The notes: generated by a model from the sequence alone, not told the origin. A stretch of 64,000 bases of DNA from Rubrivivax sp. (GCA_027484825.1 JAIXSE010000014.1:62001-126000), one strand, 5' to 3'. Counted from the first letter of the stretch, positions 33,402 through 41,166 are shown. Numbers and translations are program-made.

Positions 33402-34920
33402 ACAGGCTCCAGCTGCGGGTCCGGATGGCCTCCACCAGGGCGCGCAGTTCGCGGTCCAGCGCCCGGTCTTCGACCACCAGCGGCATGCGGGCGCAGAGGT
33501 CGGCCTGCATGGCAGCCAGCGACGGGGACAGCGCCAGCGGGCTGATGCGGTCCCGCAGGCCCAGACCCTGACGCGCCGCCATCAGCACGCCGGCGGCCAC
33601 CTGCTCGGTCAGGTCCAGCACCCGCAGGGCGTCTCGCGCGGCGATGGTGCCCATGCTGACCTTGTCCTGGTTGTGGCATTCGGTCGAGCGGCTGAAGACG
33701 GAGGCCGGCATGGTCTGCTTGAGCGCTTCCGCGGTCCAGGCCGACACGCTGATCTGCAGTGCCTTGAGGCCATGGTTGATCGGGGCCCGTTCGCCGCTGG
33801 CGCCGGTCAGGTTGGCCGGCAGGCCGTGGTTGTAGCGGGCGTCCACCATCAGGGCCAGTTGACGGTCCAGCAGGTCGGCCAGGTTGGCCACTGCGGTCTT
33901 GAGCGTGTCCATCGCCATGGCGATGTGACCGCCGTAAAAGTGGCCACCGTGCAGCACGCGTTCGTTGACCGGGTCGATCAGCGGATTGTCATTGGCGCTG
34001 TTGAGCTCGTTCTCGATCAGCTGGCGCAGCCAGGGCAGGGCGTCCTCCAGCACGCCCACCACATGCGGGGCGCAGCGCAGGGAGTAGCGGTCCTGCAGGC
34101 GCTGGTCGTTGCGGGACGGGCGCTCGCTGGCCAGGTCGGCGCGCAGGCGCTCGGCCACGCGCTGCTGGCCGGCATGCGGCTTGGCATCGAACAGGGTCTC
34201 GTCGAAGTGGTGGGCATTGCCGGCACTGGCCACGACATTCATCGCGGTGATGCGGGTGGCCAGCTGCGCGAGGTACTCTGCACGTTCAAAGGCCAGGCAA
34301 GCCAGCCCGGTCATGACGGCGGTGCCGTTCATGATGGCCAGGCCTTCCTTGGGACGCAGCTTGAGCGGCGTGGCGCCGACCGCGCGCAGGGCCTCGGCAG
34401 CCGGCACGGTCTCGCCGTTCATGCGCACTTCCCGTTCGCCGCACAGCACGGCGGCCAGGTAGGACAGCGGCGTCAGGTCGCCGCTGGCGCCCACCGAGCC
34501 TTCGCTGGGGATCAGCGGCAGCAGGTCGTGGGTGAGCAGCAGCTCGATCTGTCGCAGCAGATCCAGGCTCACGCCGGACATGCCCTGGCACAGCGAGGCC
34601 AGACGGGCGCCGAGCACCGCGCGGGTCTGCGGCTCGGTCAGCATCGCACCGGCGCCGATGCCGTGGTAGGTGTAGAGGTGGTGCGGCAGTTCGGCCACCA
34701 GCGAGGGCGGCACGGCCACGGTGCAGGAGTCGCCATAACCGGTGGTGACGCCGTAGATCACGCCGTCTTCCGCCAGCAGCCGGGCGACAAAGTCCGCCCC
34801 CGCCTGGATGCGCTGCTGGAAGGCGGGAGCGCCACCCAGCCGGGCGGTCGCCTCGCGGCGGGACAGGGCGCAGATGTCTTCGATCCGCAGCCGCTGGCCG
34901 TCAAACGTGATGGGCTGCAT
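33394..34920 (-). CDS. HAL/PAL/TAL-family aromatic amino acid ammonia-lyase
   Basis: A 508-residue MIO-dependent lyase. The Ala-Ser-Gly triad that self-cyclises to MIO is at residues 145-147 in GSVGASGDLTPLSYLAA. The catalytic Tyr is in VIYGVTTGYGD (Tyr 56), and NSANDNPLID and the terminal-domain Q/E residues are present. The selectivity-loop dipeptide is His86-Gly87 (LYTYHGIGAG); a His there is found in tyrosine ammonia-lyases, so conversion of tyrosine to 4-coumarate as aryl-starter precursor is a reasonable inference. ATG 34920 overlaps the acyltransferase end by 20 nt. Confidence 0.9.
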   Translation of the reverse strand: MQPITFDGQRLRIEDICALSRREATARLGGAPAFQQRIQAGADFVARLLAEDGVIYGVTTGYGDSCTVAVPPSLVAELPHHLYTYHGIGAGAMLTEPQTRAVLGARLASLCQGMSGVSLDLLRQIELLLTHDLLPLIPSEGSVGASGDLTPLSYLAAVLCGEREVRMNGETVPAAEALRAVGATPLKLRPKEGLAIMNGTAVMTGLACLAFERAEYLAQLATRITAMNVVASAGNAHHFDETLFDAKPHAGQQRVAERLRADLASERPSRNDQRLQDRYSLRCAPHVVGVLEDALPWLRQLIENELNSANDNPLIDPVNERVLHGGHFYGGHIAMAMDTLKTAVANLADLLDRQLALMVDARYNHGLPANLTGASGERAPINHGLKALQISVSAWTAEALKQTMPASVFSRSTECHNQDKVSMGTIAARDALRVLDLTEQVAAGVLMAARQGLGLRDRISPLALSPSLAAMQADLCARMPLVVEDRALDRELRALVEAIRTRSWSLYA

Positions 34921-35830
34921 GGGCGTCGGTCCGGGGGCGATCCCAGAAGGCATAGAAGTTGAACCAGTCATAGGGAGAGCGTTGCAGCCGCTGCGTCAGG
35001 GCATCGGCGAAACGTTGGGCATAGGCGGTCAGGGCCGCATCACGGGCGCGGCGGGGCAGCTCGACGCGGTCGGCCAGGGTCTCGAATTCCAGGGCGTAGC
35101 CCTTGCCTTCATGCAGGCTCAGCATCAGGTAGAGCGGGCAGTGCAGCAGGCTGGCGATCAGGTAGGGGCCGACCGGGAAGTCAGCGACGCTGCCCAGGAA
35201 GGGCACGCTCACCGTCTTGCTGCCGCGCACCGGCACGCGGTCGCCCGCGATGGCGATGAATTCACCGGCCTCCACCTTGGCCGCGAGGGTGAGCGTCAGG
35301 GCCATGTCGAGGTCGGTCACCTCGATCAGCGCCACTTCGGTGTGCGGCCGCAGGCGACGCAGGATGCGATTGAAGGCCTCGGCATGGCGGGTGTGCACCA
35401 GCACGTTCACCTTGAAGTCGGGCCGCCGCTCGGCCAGCGCCTGGCACAGCTCCAGGCAGCCCATGTGGGCGGTGACCAGTACGCCGCCGCGGCCGGACCG
35501 CGCCTGGGCATGGACCACCTCCGCCCCGCGTTCTTCCACGCGGTCCATCGGATAACGCCCGGCCATGGCCAGCAGCTTGTCCAGCATGGTCTCGGCGAAC
35601 AGCCGCACATGGGCCACGCCCTGACGCCAGCCGGCGTCCGGCTGCAGCCGGCGCAAATACCCCAGGCTGTGGGCCCGCAGCTCCGGGCGGGTCAGCCAGT
35701 AGGTGAGCACCACCGGCCACAGCAGCATCCGAAAGACGGTGCGGCCCAGCAGGCGATGCACGACAAACAGCATCCAGATGCCGGCCACGAAGGTGCTTTC
35801 CCCCATGGCCGCCCAGTGACGAGGCCTCAT
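34901..35830 (-). CDS. LpxL-like lysophospholipid acyltransferase
   Basis: A 309-residue acyltransferase of the LpxL/HtrB-like LPLAT family with one N-terminal membrane anchor (VAGIWMLFVVHRLLGRTVFRMLLWPVVLTYWL). The H-x4-E active motif is in VTAHMGCLELCQ, with AGDRVPVRGSKTVSVPFLGSVADFP downstream as the lipid A acyltransferase-like loop. It probably transfers an acyl or aryl-polyenoyl chain to a glycosylated lipid carrier. ATG 35830 overlaps the GT2 stop by ATGA. Confidence 0.88.
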   Translation of the reverse strand: MRPRHWAAMGESTFVAGIWMLFVVHRLLGRTVFRMLLWPVVLTYWLTRPELRAHSLGYLRRLQPDAGWRQGVAHVRLFAETMLDKLLAMAGRYPMDRVEERGAEVVHAQARSGRGGVLVTAHMGCLELCQALAERRPDFKVNVLVHTRHAEAFNRILRRLRPHTEVALIEVTDLDMALTLTLAAKVEAGEFIAIAGDRVPVRGSKTVSVPFLGSVADFPVGPYLIASLLHCPLYLMLSLHEGKGYALEFETLADRVELPRRARDAALTAYAQRFADALTQRLQRSPYDWFNFYAFWDRPRTDAHAAHHV

Positions 35831-36576
35831 GCCGCCCACCTGCGCCACAGCAGACGCGGCGCGCGCCACAACATGCCGAAGAAGAGGCGGGTGTGCATGG
35901 CGGAGATCAGCACGTTGTCGCCCAGCACGCGGAAGTGGGACACCCCGTCTTCCGGGTAACGCACCCGGGTCGGCTGGTTGATCACCGGCACGCCGGCCCA
36001 CACCAGGCGGACCGCAATCTCGACATCGAAGTCCATGCGCCGTCCGATGCGGGTGCGCCGCAGCAGATCGACCGTGGGCGCCAGCGGATAGATGCGGAAG
36101 CCGCACATCGAGTCGCGCACGGTGAAGGACAGGGTGTTGATCCAGACCCAGATGTGGGTGGCATAGCGACCGTAGAGGCGTCCCTTGGGAACGCTGGCGT
36201 CGTAGACCGGGCAGCCGCAGATGAAGTGGTCCGGATGCAGGCGCGACTGGGCCAGGAAGGCCGGCACGTCATCGGTGTCGTGCTGGCCGTCCGCATCGAT
36301 CTGGAGCGCATGGGTCCAGCCCAGGCTGGCCGCATGGACCAGGCCGGCCATGACCGCGCCGCCCTTGCCCTGGTTGTGGGGCAGGCGCAGCAGTTCGATG
36401 CCGTCCTCGGCGGCCAGACGGTCCAGCGCAGCGGCGCAGACCGGCTCACTGCCGTCGTCCACCAGCAGCACCGGCAGGCCGTGGGCACGCAGGGCATGGG
36501 CCACGCGCACCACCGGCACCGCATGGTTGTAGACGGGAATCACCGCGCCCACGGTCATGGGAGAGGCTGCGGTCAT
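35827..36576 (-). CDS. Glycosyltransferase family 2
   Basis: A 249-residue GT-A fold enzyme with no membrane helix of its own. GAVIPVYNHAVPVVRVAHAL is the N-terminal signature; VLLVDDGS and LQIDADGQHDTDDV (DxD) bind the nucleotide-sugar and metal. MDFDVEIAVRLVWAG is the acceptor-side block. It resembles dolichol-phosphate mannosyltransferase-like GT2 enzymes found in aryl polyene clusters, where a sugar is added to the lipid anchor. Both ends overlap neighbours (ATGA). Confidence 0.9.
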   Translation of the reverse strand: MTAASPMTVGAVIPVYNHAVPVVRVAHALRAHGLPVLLVDDGSEPVCAAALDRLAAEDGIELLRLPHNQGKGGAVMAGLVHAASLGWTHALQIDADGQHDTDDVPAFLAQSRLHPDHFICGCPVYDASVPKGRLYGRYATHIWVWINTLSFTVRDSMCGFRIYPLAPTVDLLRRTRIGRRMDFDVEIAVRLVWAGVPVINQPTRVRYPEDGVSHFRVLGDNVLISAMHTRLFFGMLWRAPRLLWRRWAA

Positions 36577-38300
36577 GGAGAGTCTCCGAACAGGACACGT
36601 CCGCCGGCATGCGGGCCAAGCTCGGACTGGAACTGGAAGCTGAGCCGATGGGCACCGGGGGATTCCAGCGTGAGGATCAGGCGGGTGCCCGGCACCACGA
36701 CGCGCTGGAACTTGATGGCCTCCAGACCGGCGAAGCGGTCGGCCAGCGGGAAATGCTCGCGGCCGAACATCACGGCCCAGTCCAACTGCGCCACGCCCGG
36801 CAGCACCGGGTGCTCCGGGAAGTGGCCGTCGAATTGCGGCAGGGCGGGGTCCACCAGCAGGGTCAGGGTGACGATGGCCCCTTCGCGGCCCTCGCCCGGG
36901 ACCTCACGCCGGATCTCGCGCACGGCGGGGCGGCGTGGATCGAATTCATTCATCAATTGCGCCAGGGTGGACTTGCCCTGCGCATTGCGCGGCAGCTCCG
37001 GCAGGAAACGCCAGCGGCGCGGCAGCACCACCCGTTCCACCACGCCCAGCAGTTGCTGGCGCAGGGCCTCGGCCAGGGCGCGGCGGCCCTGTTCATCGTG
37101 CAGTGCCCAGCCCTGGGCGGTGGGCACGGCCACCACGCCGAGTTGCTCTCGGGGCTCGCTGAGCACCACCAGGCGCAAGGCCGACACCAGCCCGCCCTGC
37201 TGCAGACGGTCTTCGACGGCCTGCAGCGACACGCGCTTCTCGGCGATCTTGACGATGCGGTCCGCCCGGCCCTGCAGCACGAAGCCGCCGTCCACCGCGG
37301 CCGCACGGTCCGCGCCTGCGGTCCATGCGTCGGTGGGCAGATGCGGAGAGCGGATCTCCAGGCGGTCGTCGTCGATGCGCCAGGCGACGCCCGGCAGGGC
37401 CTGCCAGAACACGGGCGCCTGCGGATGGCGCTGGCGCCAGGCGACGCCGCCGGTTTCGGTGCTGCCAAAGACTTCAATCGGCGCATGGCCGAAAACACGC
37501 AGGGTGTCGGGCACGGCGGCATCCGGCAGCGGGGCGCCGGAGCTGAAGACTTGATGGAGACGGGCGGTGCCGGCCGGAGGTTGTAGCGGCAGACGGCCCA
37601 GATGCGTCGGGCTGGCGATGAGCGCGGCGCCCTCACCGTCGGCCTCGCCCCCGTGCATCGGCAGCAACTCCGCCAGATCTTCCAGATAGACCAGCGTCCG
37701 CGCCTGCTGGGCCCGGCCGGTGGCCAGCGGCCACAGCACGCGGAACAGCAGGCCGTAGACATGCTGCGGCGACACACTGGCCACCACGCAGCGCACCTGC
37801 GGCGTGCCGAAGGCCTGCTCCAGCGCATTGATCTCGTCAAACAACTGACGCAGCCGCTTGGTGCAGGCACTGGGCACGCCCGTCGAGCCGGAGGTGAACA
37901 CCACCAGACCTTCGGCCTGCGGGTCCAGCGGCTGCGTGGGGACGGGCGCCGGTTCGTCCGCCGGCATCACGCGCGGCAGACCGTCCACACCGGCACCGTC
38001 GCCAGCCCATCCGGCCACCTGGGCCCGCAAGGCCTCCTGGCTGGCGGGGGTCAGGTCGCCTGGCAGCCAGGCCTGCTTGCCGGCCTGCCAGAGTCCGAAC
38101 AGCGCGGCGGAGAACAACAGCCCGTCGGCAAAGAACAGGACAAAGCGCTGCCCGTTGTGCTGCTCGAAAGCGGCCTGCCAGCGGCGCGCCAGCCGGCTGA
38201 AATCCTGCCAGGACACCGGATCCTGCCCGCGCCAGCCGACGAGGCCGGGCACATCCGCCGCTTGTTGCAGCAAGGTGGTGAGACGTTGACTGGGTGTCAT
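36573..38300 (-). CDS. Acyl/aryl-AMP ligase fused to a FabA/FabZ-like dehydratase
   Basis: A 575-residue fusion. Residues 1-460 form an adenylate-forming ligase with A3 VVFTSGSTGVPSACTKR, A5 VFGSTETGGVAW, A8 LQGRADRIVKIAEKRVSLQ and the terminal Lys loop LPRNAQGKSTLAQL. It should activate the aryl starter acid for loading onto an ACP (ApeH role). Residues from about 485 form a single hotdog with FDGHFPEHPVLPGVAQLDWAV, giving a catalytic His and an Asp in the FabA-like position (ApeI role). In the characterised loci that I know, these are separate proteins. Start ATG 38300 overlaps the ApeG-like stop by ATGA. Confidence 0.9.
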   Translation of the reverse strand: MTPSQRLTTLLQQAADVPGLVGWRGQDPVSWQDFSRLARRWQAAFEQHNGQRFVLFFADGLLFSAALFGLWQAGKQAWLPGDLTPASQEALRAQVAGWAGDGAGVDGLPRVMPADEPAPVPTQPLDPQAEGLVVFTSGSTGVPSACTKRLRQLFDEINALEQAFGTPQVRCVVASVSPQHVYGLLFRVLWPLATGRAQQARTLVYLEDLAELLPMHGGEADGEGAALIASPTHLGRLPLQPPAGTARLHQVFSSGAPLPDAAVPDTLRVFGHAPIEVFGSTETGGVAWRQRHPQAPVFWQALPGVAWRIDDDRLEIRSPHLPTDAWTAGADRAAAVDGGFVLQGRADRIVKIAEKRVSLQAVEDRLQQGGLVSALRLVVLSEPREQLGVVAVPTAQGWALHDEQGRRALAEALRQQLLGVVERVVLPRRWRFLPELPRNAQGKSTLAQLMNEFDPRRPAVREIRREVPGEGREGAIVTLTLLVDPALPQFDGHFPEHPVLPGVAQLDWAVMFGREHFPLADRFAGLEAIKFQRVVVPGTRLILTLESPGAHRLSFQFQSELGPHAGGRVLFGDSP

Positions 38301-38848
38301 GATGCAGCCGCCATCCTGGCGCGCACGCGCCGGCGGACCAGCCACTCACCGCCCATCAGCAGGCCCATCAGGCCATAGGAGATCAGACCGTTGTACAGGG
38401 CCCAGGTGCGCTCGCTGGCCCACAGCGCGGTGATCAGCGCCACGCCGCCATTGATCAGGAAAAAGCCGCACCAGATCTGTGTCACGCGGTAGGTGTAGGC
38501 GATGGCCTCGGGAGGCAGGTGAGGGTCGGTGAGGCGGGCCAGCCGCTCGACGATGCTGGGTCCGCGCACCAGGCTCAGGGCGAAGACCGCCAGCATGGCG
38601 AGGTTGACCAGCACCGGATAGAGCTTGAGCGGCAGGCTGCGGTTGAGCAGCGCGGTCAGCGCGGCCAGCAGCACCGCGCCCGCGACGATCCAGCGCGCCT
38701 GCAGCCTGGAGCCGCCGCCGCTGGCCATGCGCAGCAGGCCCAGCACCAGCAGCAGCAGCGCCATGGTGCGCGGCTCGACATGCCCGAGGCTCGCGAACAC
38801 CAGCAGGGGATAAGCGGCCGTCAGGGCCAGCACAAGGGCCCAGCGCAT
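38297..38848 (-). CDS. COG4648-family membrane protein (ApeG-like)
   Basis: A 183-residue integral membrane protein with five or six helices (WALVLALTAAYPLLVFASL, MALLLLVLGLLRMA, WIVAGAVLLAALTALL, LVNLAMLAVFALSLVR, IWCGFFLINGGVALITALWA, YNGLISYGLMGLLMGGEWLVR). The YRVTQIWCGFFLINGGVA stretch is typical of the COG4648 family, a constant but functionally unassigned component of aryl polyene clusters. It lies 15 bp after the first ACP gene in transcript order. Confidence 0.85.
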   Translation of the reverse strand: MRWALVLALTAAYPLLVFASLGHVEPRTMALLLLVLGLLRMASGGGSRLQARWIVAGAVLLAALTALLNRSLPLKLYPVLVNLAMLAVFALSLVRGPSIVERLARLTDPHLPPEAIAYTYRVTQIWCGFFLINGGVALITALWASERTWALYNGLISYGLMGLLMGGEWLVRRRVRARMAAAS

Positions 38849-38863
38849 TTGTCGGGACCCGGA

Positions 38864-39157
38864 TCAGGACGCGGTCGCGCCCTCGAAGGTGTCGCTGGCG
38901 GCCGTGCCGGCCTCCGGCTTCATCAGTCCCTGCAGGGCGTTGATGACGTCCTGCAGTGTGCGCACGGCCTTGAAGGCTTCCGGTTGCAGGCGCTTGCCCA
39001 CCAGCGGCTTGAGTCGCACGATGAGGTCCACGGCATCGATGCTGTCGATGTCCAGGTCCTCGTACAGGCGCGCTTGCGGCGTGATGCGCTCGGCGTCGAT
39101 GTCGAAGGTCTCGATCAGGATGGCGCGCAGGCGCTCGAAGATGTCTTGGTCGGTCAT
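38864..39157 (-). CDS. Acyl carrier protein (ApeE/F-like, copy 1)
   Basis: A 97-residue carrier protein. The phosphopantetheine Ser is in YEDLDIDSIDAVDLIVRL. The start at ATG 39157 (MTDQDIFERLRAILIETFDID) is chosen because the upstream residues of the open frame belong to the shadow of the other ACP gene. It carries an unstructured acidic/Thr-rich tail (AGTAASDTFEGATAS). One ACP of the pair probably carries the growing polyene and the other the starter. Confidence 0.92.
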   Translation of the reverse strand: MTDQDIFERLRAILIETFDIDAERITPQARLYEDLDIDSIDAVDLIVRLKPLVGKRLQPEAFKAVRTLQDVINALQGLMKPEAGTAASDTFEGATAS

Positions 39158-39188
39158 GGCCGGATCTCGGTGGGGGCGGCAGGGCCGC

Positions 39189-39455
39189 TCAGGCAGCGAC
39201 TTTTCGGTGGGCGGAGACGAACTCGGCCAGTGCACGAATGCTGGCGAAGTGGCGACGCGTCTCGGCCGAGTCGGCCGCCATGCTCACGCCATAACGCTTT
39301 TGCAGGGCCAGGCCCAGCTCCAGTGCGTCGATCGAGTCGAGCCCCAGTCCCTCAACGAACAGCGCTTGTTCCGCGTCGATGTCCTCAGGACCGATATCTT
39401 CCAGCTGGAGTGCTGCGATCAGCAGCTCCTTGATTTCTTTCTGCAGCGCTTGCAT
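39189..39455 (-). CDS. Acyl carrier protein (copy 2)
   Basis: An 88-residue carrier protein starting MQALQKEIKELLIAALQLEDI, with the Ser in EGLGLDSIDALELGLAL. GGGGAG lies just before ATG 39455. Its first 71 bp overlap the 3' end of the upstream acyltransferase gene in another frame, and it is followed after 31 bp by the other ACP gene. Confidence 0.92.
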   Translation of the reverse strand: MQALQKEIKELLIAALQLEDIGPEDIDAEQALFVEGLGLDSIDALELGLALQKRYGVSMAADSAETRRHFASIRALAEFVSAHRKVAA

Positions 39456-40254
39456 GGCTCCCCGAGATCGAGTTTTGGTGTTTTGGGATGGGTGAGAAAT
39501 ACCGGACCAAGTGTTCCGTCAGACGGCGTGCCGCAAGGGCCGCCTCACCGCCGGTGGCTTCCAGGAAAGGGGCGGTGGGCAGGTCCTGCGCCACCTCGAT
39601 CCTGAAATGCAGGGGCTTTTCGGCCACACGCCACCAGGGCTGTCCCTTGTAGAGACCCAGAGGTTCGCAATGAATGTGAACCGGGGTGATGTCGAGTCCG
39701 CCTCGCACTGCGAGTTGCGCGGCACCCCGTTGCATCGTGAGGGCTTGCCCGGGGCGCGAGCGCGTCCCTTCGGGAAAAATGATCAGGTTTCCGCCGGCCT
39801 TCACTGCATCTATGCAGTTCAGCAACAAATCGGACCCTGAATTGTTGCAGATATATCCGGTGGCCCGCACCGGTCCGCGGGTGCATGGATGGGTGGCAAG
39901 TGTTGACTTCACCACGCAGTTGGCATTTGGAACCAGCGCGATGAGAAAGACGGTGTCGATCAGCGTCGGGTGATTGGCCAGCACCAGCAGGCCCTGGCGT
40001 TGCAGTCGCTCCAGGCCGTGCAGTTCATAGGTGATCAGGCCGAGCAGGCGCATCCAGCCGATGAACAGCCGGAACAGGCGGCAGATCAGGCCACGCGCCA
40101 GATGGCCGCGTCGCTCGGGGGCGCGCACCAACAGGTTCAGCAGCGGGAAGACGATCAGCCCCAGCAGCAGGCCGAACACGCCGAAGGTGGTGAAGGCGAT
40201 GGCAGTGGCCACCACGCGCCAGAGCCGTCCCGGCCAGGCCAGCCATTCAGTCAT
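39385..40254 (-). CDS. PlsC-like 1-acyl-glycerol-3-phosphate acyltransferase
   Basis: A 289-residue acyltransferase with one or two N-terminal membrane helices (WRVVATAIAFTTFGVFGLLLGLIVFPLLNLLV). The NHPTLID (H-x4-D) and FPEGTRSRPGQ motifs of the LPLAT/PlsC family are both present. It is a likely candidate for building the lipid anchor or esterifying the polyene. The final 24 or so residues (KHQNSISGSHASAAERNQGAAD...) are encoded by DNA that also encodes the start of the ACP, and may be a dispensable tail. Confidence 0.88.
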   Translation of the reverse strand: MTEWLAWPGRLWRVVATAIAFTTFGVFGLLLGLIVFPLLNLLVRAPERRGHLARGLICRLFRLFIGWMRLLGLITYELHGLERLQRQGLLVLANHPTLIDTVFLIALVPNANCVVKSTLATHPCTRGPVRATGYICNNSGSDLLLNCIDAVKAGGNLIIFPEGTRSRPGQALTMQRGAAQLAVRGGLDITPVHIHCEPLGLYKGQPWWRVAEKPLHFRIEVAQDLPTAPFLEATGGEAALAARRLTEHLVRYFSPIPKHQNSISGSHASAAERNQGAADRSTPAGRYRS

Positions 40255-40963
40255 GACGGGTCCAGTGCCAGCCGGGTTGGTGCAGTTCGCGGACCGCGCC
40301 GGTCAGCAGGCGCAGGGCAGCGAGGTCGGCGGGCAGTGCTTCTTCGCCTCGCGTGTCCTCGGCCAGCATGGGCACGGCCTCCAGCCGCAGCGGACCGCCG
40401 GCCTCCAGCAGCGCCGCCCATGCGCGCAGGGGCAGGGCTGTTGTCTCGAAGCCCTGGTACGGATCGGGCAGGGGCGCCTCGACGCTCACCACCAGCACCT
40501 GCGTCGCGCCCTCGGCGAGCAGGCCCAGGGCTTCGCAGACGCCCGCCGCAGCGCTGGTGGTGCCGGCGGACAGCGCGGTGTAGTTGGCGGTGTCGCCCCG
40601 TGCGATGGAATAGACGGCGCTGTGGGCGTTGTGCACCGACAGGCTGAAGGCGGTGGGGGACAGGGGTTGCCCCTGCGTGAGCTCGCGCAGCAGCGACACC
40701 GAGCGGGTGATCTCGCCCCAGCGCGAGGTGAAGACCACCGGGCCGGTGCTGTGCGGGCCCTGGGCCTGGAAGGCGGCCTGCAGCGCGGCGCGGCCCACCG
40801 GGTCGATGCGCCGGCGCGTCATGGCCGGGAGCTCCTGCAGCGCAGGTTGCGCATCCCCGGACAGGGCGGCCAGGTCTGGCGTCCCGCACCATGCCTGCCA
40901 CTGCTCCTGGGTGGGCAGCCCCGATGACCAGGCGGCCCAACGAGAAACACGGAAAGTCGACAT
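40247..40963 (-). CDS. Beta-ketoacyl synthase chain length factor (ApeC-like)
   Basis: A 238-residue truncated ketosynthase-like protein. It has VHNAHSAVYSIARGDTANYTALSAG where a condensing enzyme would have the active Cys block, with no Cys nucleophile, so it should act as the partner subunit that sets chain length with an ApeO-type synthase. It is the first gene of the cluster in transcript order. No good ribosome site is visible before ATG 40963. Confidence 0.88.
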   Translation of the reverse strand: MSTFRVSRWAAWSSGLPTQEQWQAWCGTPDLAALSGDAQPALQELPAMTRRRIDPVGRAALQAAFQAQGPHSTGPVVFTSRWGEITRSVSLLRELTQGQPLSPTAFSLSVHNAHSAVYSIARGDTANYTALSAGTTSAAAGVCEALGLLAEGATQVLVVSVEAPLPDPYQGFETTALPLRAWAALLEAGGPLRLEAVPMLAEDTRGEEALPADLAALRLLTGAVRELHQPGWHWTRHD

Positions 40964-41037
40964 GAGAGGGATGACAAGATCAGCAGCCCGAAGTGTGCCG
41001 ATTGGGCACGTCGCTTGCTACTTGGGAAAGCACTGCA

Positions 41038-41053
41038 TGCGGGGTTTGTGCCA
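41038..41053 (-). promoter_or_regulatory. Possible sigma54-type promoter of the polyene cluster
   Basis: On the minus strand TGGCACAAACCCCGCA has a perfect TGGCAC -24 element and the required GG-N10-GC spacing, although the -12 element (CCGCA) departs from TTGCA. It would start transcription near 41027, about 65 bp before the first gene. This rests on pattern only; a good sigma70 promoter is not evident nearby. Confidence 0.3.
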
Positions 41054-41068
41054 CATCTGTCGCGCTAA

Positions 41069-41084
41069 TAGGGACTCGTCCCTA
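41069..41084. promoter_or_regulatory. Inverted repeat TAGGGAC-N2-GTCCCTA upstream of polyene cluster
   Basis: TAGGGACTCGTCCCTA has 7-bp arms around 2 bp. The length and spacing suit a dimeric NarL/FixJ (RcsB-like) response regulator or LuxR-type site. It lies about 105 bp upstream of the first polyene gene and no nearer gene points away from it. The regulator identity is an inference. Confidence 0.45.
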
Positions 41085-41134
41085 AGCGACTCCCCCGAAG
41101 GTGGGTAAGCACATGAAAACCCACCGGCCTAAGA

Positions 41135-41166
41135 AAAAGGGGTCTGGTTCAGACCAGACCCCTTTT
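41135..41166. terminator. Strong intrinsic terminator after argF (possibly bidirectional)
   Basis: The 14-bp perfect stem AAAAGGGGTCTGGT / ACCAGACCCCTTTT has loop TCAG. On the minus strand it ends in TTTTTCTT and lies about 60 bp after the argF stop, so it separates argF from the polyene cluster downstream. Confidence 0.8.

Noticed and set aside
33673-34962. 429-codon plus-strand frame across the ammonia-lyase gene
   Set aside because: Shadow of the lyase; the minus strand holds the MIO triad and catalytic Tyr.
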